Shown in pieces: positions 33,944 through 40,986 of a stretch of 40,986 nucleotides of DNA. Positions within the stretch are counted from its first letter, which is position 1; each line of letters starts with the position of its first letter. The notes beneath the pieces were generated by a model. That model was not told the DNA's origin, made no database searches, and worked only from the letters and a program-made list of their open reading frames with translations. The stretch is taken from assembly GCA_016845205.1 (NCBI GenBank), contig JAERTA010000013.1, positions 1 through 40,986 of the forward strand, read 5' to 3'. The stretch comes from Gammaproteobacteria bacterium. Its GTDB lineage: Bacteria > Pseudomonadota > Gammaproteobacteria > PS1 > Pseudothioglobaceae. Made by a program: the position numbers and the translations under genes.

Positions 33944-35296
33944 CTAGTGAGATTCTCCCAGCATTTTTTCAAGATAATGAATGTTGAATCCGCCTTCGCG
34001 AAAAGTCTCGTCTTCCATAATACGAGCCTGTAGTGGAATGTTGGTTTTAATGCCGTCAATTACCATTTCATCTAAGGCATTTTGCATTTTTATAATCGCA
34101 CCAAGTCGTGTATCAGCAAAAGTAATTACCTTGCCAATCATTGAGTCATAATGCGGTGGAACCGTATAGCCGTTGTAAACATGTGAATCTACACGCACAC
34201 CTAGGCCACCAGCAACATGGTATTGGGTGATCTTGCCAGGTGACGGCATAAAGTTATTTGGGTCTTCTGCATTGATGCGGCATTCCACTGCATAGCCTTT
34301 AATCTCAATATCATTCTGTGTAAATGACAACATTTGGCCATCGGCAATCATGATTTGCTCACGTACAATGTCAACCCCAGTAATCATTTCAGTCACTGGA
34401 TGTTCAACTTGAACACGTGTATTCATTTCAATGAAATAAAACTCATCATTCTCAAATAAAAATTCAAACGTGCCCGCACCTCGGTAATTAATGGCTTTAC
34501 ACGCCTGGGCACAAATGGTGCCAATTTTGTTGCGTAGTTCCGGGGTAATGCCTGGAGCAGGCGCTTCTTCTACTACTTTTTGGTGACGACGTTGCATTGA
34601 ACAATCGCGTTCGCCTAAGTGAACTGCATTGCCATGCTCATCAGCCAGCACTTGAATCTCAACATGTCGAGGTGTGGTGAGGAATTTTTCCATGTAGACT
34701 TCTGCATTACCAAAAAAGCTTAAACCTTCAGATTTAGCAAGCTCAATTGAGCCAAGCAAGTCTTCTTCTTTTTCTACCACCTGCATGCCGCGGCCACCAC
34801 CACCACCAGAAGCTTTAATAATAATAGGCAAGCCAATACTACGAGCAAGCTCAATATTTTCAATAGCATTGTCACCTAGTCCACCATCAGAACCTGGCAC
34901 ACAAGGTACACCAGATTTTTGCATGGCTTGAATGGCTGCGACTTTGTCACCCATCATGCGAATATTTTCAGCACGAGGGCCAATAAAAATAAAGCCGCTT
35001 TCTTCAACGCGCTGTGCAAAGTCTGCGCTTTCAGATAGGAACCCATAACCTGGGTGGATGGCATCTGCGTGTGTCACTTCAGCTGCGCTAATCAGTGCAG
35101 GAATGTTTAAATAGCTGTCTGTCGAAGGGTGTGGGCCAATACAAACGGCCTCATCTGCCAGACGCACGTGCTTTAAGTACTTGTCAGCTGTTGAGTAAAC
35201 CGCAACTGTTTTGATACCAAGCTCCTTACAAGCGCGCAAAATGCGCAGTGCAATTTCACCGCGATTGGCAATTAAAACTTTTTGGATTTTATTCAT
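33944..35296 (-). CDS. accC: Acetyl-CoA carboxylase biotin carboxylase subunit
   Basis: [57 protein letters not shown]. Confidence 0.98.
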   Translation of the reverse strand: MNKIQKVLIANRGEIALRILRACKELGIKTVAVYSTADKYLKHVRLADEAVCIGPHPSTDSYLNIPALISAAEVTHADAIHPGYGFLSESADFAQRVEESGFIFIGPRAENIRMMGDKVAAIQAMQKSGVPCVPGSDGGLGDNAIENIELARSIGLPIIIKASGGGGGRGMQVVEKEEDLLGSIELAKSEGLSFFGNAEVYMEKFLTTPRHVEIQVLADEHGNAVHLGERDCSMQRRHQKVVEEAPAPGITPELRNKIGTICAQACKAINYRGAGTFEFLFENDEFYFIEMNTRVQVEHPVTEMITGVDIVREQIMIADGQMLSFTQNDIEIKGYAVECRINAEDPNNFMPSPGKITQYHVAGGLGVRVDSHVYNGYTVPPHYDSMIGKVITFADTRLGAIIKMQNALDEMVIDGIKTNIPLQARIMEDETFREGGFNIHYLEKMLGESH

Positions 35297-35745
35297 TGGA
35301 TTACAACCAAGGTTTGGCCAAACTCAACCGCATCACCATCGTTGCATAAAATTTCTGTCACTGTGCCTGATTGATCAGCTTCAATTTGATTCATGATTTT
35401 CATCGCCTCAACGATACAAATGGTGTCGCCCTGATTAACATGCTGCCCAACTTTAACAAAGTTTTCAGAAGTTGGTGATGCTGCGCCATAGTAAGTGCCC
35501 ACCATTGGTGAAGCGATTGGGTGACCGTCAACACTTGTTGCTGCTTCGGTGGCCGTATCTGCTGATACTGGCGCTGGTGCAATTGGTGTAGCAGCAGGCG
35601 CAGCCATGGCAATTGGTGCCGCTGCTACAGGTGCATCACCATAGCGCGAGATACGAACAGACTCCTCACCTTCGACAATTTCAATCTCTGCCATGCCAGA
35701 CTGTTCTAATAGTTCCATTAATTTTTTTACTTTACGAATATCCAT
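35293..35745 (-). CDS. accB: Acetyl-CoA carboxylase biotin carboxyl carrier protein
   Basis: Biotinylation motif VEAMKIMN; 4-nt overlap with accC. Confidence 0.97.
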   Translation of the reverse strand: MDIRKVKKLMELLEQSGMAEIEIVEGEESVRISRYGDAPVAAAPIAMAAPAATPIAPAPVSADTATEAATSVDGHPIASPMVGTYYGAASPTSENFVKVGQHVNQGDTICIVEAMKIMNQIEADQSGTVTEILCNDGDAVEFGQTLVVIQ

Positions 35746-35762
35746 CTGCCTTCCCCCTGTGG

Positions 35763-36200
35763 TTATGTTTGTATGTGTTTAATTGCTGCGCTCATTGCGA
35801 ATTCGTAGCCTTGTGCACCAAAACCAGAAATCACCCCTTGTGCAATGTCTGAAAAATAAGATTTAGAACGAAATTCCTCTCGTTTATATACGTTTGAGAG
35901 GTGTATTTCTGTGAACGGTATATCAACCGATAGCATTGCATCGCGCAGCGCTACTGAAGTATGTGTGAATGCTGCAGGGTTGATGATAATATATTTAACG
36001 CCGTCTTTATGCGCTTGATGAATGCGCTCAATCAGACCAACTTCTGCGTTGTCTTGATGATGGCCAAGCGTTAGTCCGGCTTGTGTTGCCATTTCGGTGA
36101 CGAGATTAACAATGTCGTCTAGAGTTTGTGCGCCATAATGGTCTGGCTCGCGCGTGCCCAGCATATTAAGATTCGGACCATTGAGTAACAAAATATCCAT
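35763..36200 (-). CDS. aroQ: 3-dehydroquinate dehydratase, type II
   Basis: [50 protein letters not shown] at 36209 is an alternative start. Confidence 0.96.
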   Translation of the reverse strand: MDILLLNGPNLNMLGTREPDHYGAQTLDDIVNLVTEMATQAGLTLGHHQDNAEVGLIERIHQAHKDGVKYIIINPAAFTHTSVALRDAMLSVDIPFTEIHLSNVYKREEFRSKSYFSDIAQGVISGFGAQGYEFAMSAAIKHIQT

Positions 36201-36306
36201 TGTTTGCAACCAAAGCGTTAAATAAAATTAATTTTACCACCAACATAACGGATGTTAGAAGGCTTTATCAGCATTTTAACTACAAAATCTGGCTATTTTT
36301 TGAACT

Positions 36307-38547
36307 TTATTGGGCCTTTTTAAGGTGCTCAAGATAGCCTTGGGCGTTAATTTCACCCACAATACGCTGGCCGCGTTTTTCAACACCGTCATTGAAAAAC
36401 AAAATTGCTGGCGGGCCAATAATATTAAAGCGCGCCATTAAAGCTTTGTCTGTTGCATCATTTGCGGTAACATCCGCTTGTAGGGCAATGGTATTTTTCA
36501 TGGCGTCAACCACTTTGGCATTCGAAAAAACAAAACGCTCTAATTCTTTACAAGAAATACACCAATCGGCATAAAAGTCTAGCATTACTACTTGATTCCT
36601 CTTTTTGGATTTTGCAAGGATTTGATCTAAATCAGCATTGGATTTAATCTTTTCAAATTTGATGTGCACTTGTTCGCTTTGAGTAGAAGCGCCATAACCA
36701 GAGAGCGGCGCAAACATATCACCACCACCACGAGCCACCAAACCCCAAAGCAAGATACCGTAAACCAATACCAACAAACCAAACCCTTTAAAGATGCGTT
36801 GCCACGGTGTTGGTGTATTGGTGAGTGAGTTAAGCGCACCCATTGCAATCGGTGAGAAGCTGAATAAGGTTGCCCATAATGCCAACGACACAATTGGTGA
36901 AGTAATACGATCAAGTAGCCAAATAGCCACCGCTAACATCAAGATGCCGAATATGTACTTAACGTTGTCCATCCAGCCGCCGGCTTTAGGTAGTTTGCTG
37001 ACACCCGCACCAATGGCTAGTAACGGCACACCCATGCCTAGGCTCATGACAAACAGAGATAACCCACCAAGTACTGCATCACCGGTTTGACCAATGTAGA
37101 TTAGTGCGCCTGCGAGCGGCGGTGCTACACATGGACCAACGATTAGTGCGGACAAGAAACCCATAATCGCCACGCCAATCAGATGGCCACCTTCTTGTTT
37201 GTTGCTGATGTTGGCAATTTTATTTTGCAAGCCAGCAGGCAGTTGAATTTCATAATAACCAAACATTGAAAACGCCAAAGCAACAAAAATCAGACTAAAG
37301 ACTATTAATACCCAAGGAGTTTGGAATATAATCTGCAAGTTCTCTCCAAAGAGGCCTGCCAATACGCCGGCAATCGTATAGGTCACACTCATGGCCAGTA
37401 CAAATACAATAGACATGATCAGTGCCTTTCTAGTAGTAACCCCTTTTTGACCCACAATAATGCCCGACAAAATTGGAATCATTGGGAATACACAAGGTGT
37501 TAACGAGAGGCCAAGCCCGATAACAAAAAACCATCCGAGCGTCCAAAGAACATTGTCTTGTTTTAATATATCAGTAATTTTTTCAGTCTCGTTAAGTTCA
37601 ACATTTTTCGTTTTGCTTGAAACAATTGTTGGTGTAGGTTCTGTTTTGGTGGCGGCAGTGGTAACTTTACTTTTGACTTCAGCACCTTGAACAGGCAAAA
37701 CAATGTCGGTGGTTTTTTCCATTGGCGGGTAACAAATACCGCCTAACCAGCAGCCTTGATATTTAGCTGTAAACACAATCGGTAGAGATTTGATGTTTTT
37801 AAGTGGGATCTCAACATTAAGTTGGCCTTTGTGAATCTGCACCTTGCCGAAAAGCGGGTCGTCTTTTTCTTTGCCCTTAGGAAATGCTACATCGCCAATC
37901 TCAGCGCCCTTGGCTTCAATAAAAAACTTGTCATGATACAAATAATATTCAGGGTGAATATTCCAAGTCGTTAGTAATGTATTGGCGTCGATGGCCGTTA
38001 CAGAAAAGGCAAACGCCTCATCAGCCGGCAATGGTTCATCTGATATTGATGTGGCTTTTTCTACTACCGATTGCACACCTGATTTAGCTTTAGAGAAAAT
38101 ATTAAGCGCATTGTCCACCAAGGATGGCTTATGGATGCTGCTAATATCAAGCGCAACCGATTTGGTGATTGGCGGGTAACACACGCCTAAATCAGCACAA
38201 CCTTGAAAGGTTACATTTAGTTGAACAGAGCGGGCATCTCCTTCAAGCACTGGAACAGCAACAACAACGTTGTTGCGGTAAACCCCAATTTTGCCAAAAA
38301 ACTCGTCATTTTTAATTTTAGCTAAAGGGAATTTTGCTGTGTCGAGCTGCGTGGAATAATCCGAAGAGATCTTTATTTTTTCTTTATAGAGGTAGTAGCC
38401 TTGAGCAATATCCCAGTTTAGTATGATTTCATCATTAACCACTTTGGCCTTAAAGCTAAACGCTTCATCCGCAGGCAACAAGTCATTTTCTGCGTATGAA
38501 AATGCAGAAAATAACAACAATAAAGACAATAAAAAACGTTTCATCAA
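36307..38547 (-). CDS. dsbD: Thiol:disulfide interchange protein DsbD with duplicated N-terminal domain
   Basis: Two copies of LPADEAF...YYLY...FGKI/V...QGC...CYPP, ScsB/CcdA-like membrane core (GLSLTPCVFPMIPILSG), C-terminal thioredoxin DFYADWCISCKELE. Confidence 0.95.
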   Translation of the reverse strand: MMKRFLLSLLLLFSAFSYAENDLLPADEAFSFKAKVVNDEIILNWDIAQGYYLYKEKIKISSDYSTQLDTAKFPLAKIKNDEFFGKIGVYRNNVVVAVPVLEGDARSVQLNVTFQGCADLGVCYPPITKSVALDISSIHKPSLVDNALNIFSKAKSGVQSVVEKATSISDEPLPADEAFAFSVTAIDANTLLTTWNIHPEYYLYHDKFFIEAKGAEIGDVAFPKGKEKDDPLFGKVQIHKGQLNVEIPLKNIKSLPIVFTAKYQGCWLGGICYPPMEKTTDIVLPVQGAEVKSKVTTAATKTEPTPTIVSSKTKNVELNETEKITDILKQDNVLWTLGWFFVIGLGLSLTPCVFPMIPILSGIIVGQKGVTTRKALIMSIVFVLAMSVTYTIAGVLAGLFGENLQIIFQTPWVLIVFSLIFVALAFSMFGYYEIQLPAGLQNKIANISNKQEGGHLIGVAIMGFLSALIVGPCVAPPLAGALIYIGQTGDAVLGGLSLFVMSLGMGVPLLAIGAGVSKLPKAGGWMDNVKYIFGILMLAVAIWLLDRITSPIVSLALWATLFSFSPIAMGALNSLTNTPTPWQRIFKGFGLLVLVYGILLWGLVARGGGDMFAPLSGYGASTQSEQVHIKFEKIKSNADLDQILAKSKKRNQVVMLDFYADWCISCKELERFVFSNAKVVDAMKNTIALQADVTANDATDKALMARFNIIGPPAILFFNDGVEKRGQRIVGEINAQGYLEHLKKAQ

Positions 38548-38620
38548 TCTCTCCTCGGGTAATTAGAGCATTTATTATAAGTTATAAAACGCACTAAGAC
38601 AAACACCCATGTCTTTAAAT

Positions 38621-38658
38621 GCAAAAACCCCAAGCATTTCTATGCTCAGGGTTTTTTA
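38621..38658. terminator. Terminator between adk and dsbD
   Basis: AAAACCCCAAGCAT-ttct-ATGCTCAGGGTTTTTT; further hairpin CCCGC-TTA-GCGGG at 38673-38685. Confidence 0.75.
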
Positions 38659-38695
38659 GCTTTAACCAATAACCCGCTTAGCGGGCTAAAAAGTA

Positions 38696-39334
38696 TTAGC
38701 CAATTTTTGCTTGAATGGCATCAATTACTGCTTGAGATGAAGTTGCATCTACGCTAAGCAATAAGCCTTCATTTTCATAGAAGCCAACTAATGGTGCAGT
38801 TTGGTCGTTGTAAACATTTAAACGATTGCTGATTGCTTCTTCAGTTTCGTCAGCACGCTGAGTAACAGCACCACCACATTTATCACAAACGCCTTCAACC
38901 TTAGTTGGGTTAGACTTAACGTTATAAATTGCGCCACAACCTTCACAAGTACGACGTGTTGTTAAACGGTCAAGAATCACATCTTTAGGCACATCAATTT
39001 CTACCGCAGCATCTAGTTTTTCGCCCATTTTTTCAAGTAGCGCTTTTAATGCTTCTGCTTGTGGAATCGTGCGAGGGAAGCCGTCTAATAAGTAGCCGTT
39101 TTTACAGTCGTCTTCTTTAAGACGCTCTTCCATAATACCCATGATTAGATCGTCAGATACTAAATCACCCGCTTCCATAGCAGCTTGAGCTTGTTTGCCT
39201 AGTTCTGTGCCAGCCGCAACTGCGCCACGTAAGATATCACCTGTAGAGATTTGTACTGAGCCGTCAATTTTAGTTAGTAATTTTGCAACAGTGCCCTTGC
39301 CAGCGCCTGGTGCGCCTAAAAGAATTAATTTCAT
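38696..39334 (-). CDS. adk: Adenylate kinase (Cys4 zinc-type lid)
   Basis: MKLILLGAPGAGKGTVAKLL, DGFPRTIPQAEAL, lid CEGCGAIY...CDKCGG. Confidence 0.97.
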   Translation of the reverse strand: MKLILLGAPGAGKGTVAKLLTKIDGSVQISTGDILRGAVAAGTELGKQAQAAMEAGDLVSDDLIMGIMEERLKEDDCKNGYLLDGFPRTIPQAEALKALLEKMGEKLDAAVEIDVPKDVILDRLTTRRTCEGCGAIYNVKSNPTKVEGVCDKCGGAVTQRADETEEAISNRLNVYNDQTAPLVGFYENEGLLLSVDATSSQAVIDAIQAKIG

Positions 39335-39670
39335 AATAAGTCCTTGAAAATGGTTAATAAAAAATTTAGCCTCATATCTTTAATTGTTTTTAATTCTTTG
39401 AGGTCAAAATTGAGCGAAAATTATATCATAGAGATGTGATATTGACAATTTTTGTGCGAAGCCTGCCCTTGGGTGAAAATTTCCGAAATTTCTTAATTCT
39501 ATAACGGGCAAGGCTCGTTCTAAGTCAAAAAAGGCTTAAAAAGCTACTTTTAAAGGCTGTTTATTAATAAAACAGCTGTTTTTGAATGGTTTTGGTAGTC
39601 GTTTCAATTATTTCCGAAATTTTTATTAAACCCTTTTTTCGCAAATATTCTATTTGCTCTTTGAGGGCTT

Positions 39671-39701
39671 GATACTTTTTCTATCGATTAGAAAAAGTAT
39701 C
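39671..39701. repeat. 13-bp perfect inverted repeat
   Basis: GATACTTTTTCTA-TCGAT-TAGAAAAAGTATC. Confidence 0.9.
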
Positions 39702-39714
39702 CAAAAAGAGATCG

Positions 39715-39838
39715 CCCCTAAAAATAAATCTTAACTTTTCTAATTTTGTTCATTGGTTTTTCTAAACTCACTACGTTCAAACACCGAAAAACCAGCCATT
39801 CACTTCAATAAGAAAATTTGGATTTATTTTTAAAGGGG
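39715..39838. repeat. Nested inverted-repeat element (~124 bp)
   Basis: Outer arms CCCCTAAAAATAAATC (39715-39730) / GATTTATTTTTAAAGGGG (39821-39838); inner TGGTTTTTC/GAAAAACCA. Confidence 0.75.
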
Positions 39839-39853
39839 ATTAGTCAAAAAATG

Positions 39854-40090
39854 TTATTTTTTGACAAGGGTTTCAAGACATTCAAATGGGTCAGCATTCA
39901 GCGCTTCGCAATACTCAATCCATTCAATGACATCAAGTCGCCTTTCACCGAGTTCAATTCTTCCAACAATGGAATGGTGCAAGTTTAGTTTTTCGCCCAA
40001 ATCACGCATAGTCAAACCAGACTTAACCCTTTGTTCTTTTAACCAATCACAAAGAATCTTCCCATTTAAACTATAAATTGCCTTTTTCAT
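39854..40090 (-). CDS. XRE-family helix-turn-helix regulator
   Basis: LKEQRVKSGLTMRDLGEKLNLHHSIVGRIELGERRLDVIEWIEYCEALNADP. Confidence 0.88.
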   Translation of the reverse strand: MKKAIYSLNGKILCDWLKEQRVKSGLTMRDLGEKLNLHHSIVGRIELGERRLDVIEWIEYCEALNADPFECLETLVKK

Positions 40091-40093
40091 CTT

Positions 40094-40110
40094 GTCTCGA
40101 TTATCGAGAC
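40094..40110. promoter_or_regulatory. Palindromic operator candidate next to the XRE gene
   Basis: GTCTCGA-TTA-TCGAGAC perfect palindrome 4 bp from the XRE start codon. Confidence 0.65.
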
Positions 40111-40168
40111 GATGTATACTGTCTCTAAATTCTCGACATATTTACTGGTTTAATAATGGAGTAAAAAA

Positions 40169-40627
40169 ATGAATAAACCCTATAAAAGCATTATTGGACT
40201 GGCATTATTGGCATTATTTTTATCTGGCTGTGCGACACAGGCAGATAAGTCATATCCTTATCTTACCGAGCATACTGAAGCACTTAAAGATGGAAGGTAT
40301 GTTGATCCACGTACTGGTGTTGATTCTGCTGGTAGGCTGCCAAATGATCCTTATTATGGAGGTGATTCTGATTATGGGACAGCTGGTGGATCAGGCCCTA
40401 GTTACGCCACCTATAATAGTTATTTTAACCAGGGTAAAAGCTCACGAGACGGCGTTGATATAGGGATAAATCCATCACCTTTTGCTGGTAAATATACCCC
40501 TGATACTGGCACTTATGTCCCTTTGTATTTGGACAATTATAATGGGCCAGGTGATTCTACTGCGGATATGCGCGGTTTGGGTGTAGGCAAGCAAAGAGAT
40601 GAATTGATTCAACAAGAGCTTTATTAG
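40169..40627 (+). CDS. Putative lipoprotein, Gly/Tyr/Asp-rich
   Basis: Lipobox LFLSGC; mature region rich in YYGGDSDYGTAGGSGPSYATYNSYFNQG. Confidence 0.75.
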   Translation: MNKPYKSIIGLALLALFLSGCATQADKSYPYLTEHTEALKDGRYVDPRTGVDSAGRLPNDPYYGGDSDYGTAGGSGPSYATYNSYFNQGKSSRDGVDIGINPSPFAGKYTPDTGTYVPLYLDNYNGPGDSTADMRGLGVGKQRDELIQQELY

Positions 40628-40842
40628 ATATGTAATTTTAAAATTATGAGGCCTTTAATTATAATTTTATTTTCCTTAACATCACCAGGCTCCTTAGCTT
40701 TTCCTGGTCAGATCTAGAAAATGCCTCTAATATTTTGCATGTAGGAGAATAAAAGGGGACGGAGCCCGTTTAATACAAACCCTTGTTAAGCCGCAGCTAC
40801 CATTTGTGAAACACAACAATTCTATAGCCTATAAAAAACGTC

Positions 40843-40870
40843 TATAATATAGTACAAAATAATGTACTAT
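40843..40870 (+). promoter_or_regulatory. -10 box plus palindromic operator candidate
   Basis: TATAAT (40843-40848) followed by ATAGTACA-AAATAA-TGTACTAT (40849-40870). Confidence 0.65.
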
Positions 40871-40886
40871 TTTTTTGGAGTAATTT

Positions 40887-40986
40887 ATGAATTTTAACCA
40901 CGCATCTTTGTATAGTAGCGTTTCTGATTTAAGGAAGTCACCCACTCGAATTATTAAAGAAGCGAACCAAGAAGTTAACGCTATTT
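40887..40986 (+). CDS. Putative Phd/YefM (YafN/StbD-like) antitoxin, truncated by window end
   Basis: GGAG RBS, then MNFNHASLYSSVSDLRKSPTRIIKEANQEVNAI; SVSDLRKSPTRIIKEAN resembles the N-terminal antitoxin DNA-binding region. Confidence 0.55.
   Translation, partial: MNFNHASLYSSVSDLRKSPTRIIKEANQEVNAI

Noticed and set aside
40194-40463. 89-aa + strand ORF inside the lipoprotein gene
   Set aside because: Alternate frame of a gene with a clear lipobox and RBS

Overview
The window is a compact, AT-rich gammaproteobacterial chromosome segment, mostly housekeeping. Order: secA 5' end (-) / dciA-like; petABC; sspAB; bioD; class-1B-like pyrD; leuS; chrA; phosphoribulokinase; gyrB-recF-dnaN-dnaA (-); UPF0114 protein; tpiA; secG; tRNA-Leu(GAG); a 2.3 kb block of small secreted proteins; tsf-rpsB (-); rpe; gpmI; ychF; pth; rplY; ubiB-ubiJ-ubiE; citrate synthase; erpA; argC; accC-accB; aroQ; dsbD; adk; a palindrome-rich non-coding stretch; an XRE regulator divergent from a lipoprotein; and a Phd/YefM-like antitoxin truncated by the window end. 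Phosphoribulokinase plus sulfur-globule-like proteins suggest a sulfur-oxidising autotroph of the SUP05/Thioglobus type (inference, not tested). The most interesting region is 19.2-21.6 kb. It encodes secreted low-complexity proteins, one with seven 9-residue NGGSNWGPF-type repeats followed by six 8-residue GxADAxAK repeats. That gene has a near-consensus promoter, a hairpin at the predicted 5' end, apparently optimised codons and a strong terminator. Other leads are structured leaders at rpsB and rplY, an oriC candidate next to dnaA, a DsbD with a duplicated N-terminal domain, palindromic operators at the XRE and antitoxin genes, and nested inverted repeats after adk. All calls come from reading the sequence and supplied ORFs; no database search or folding was run.
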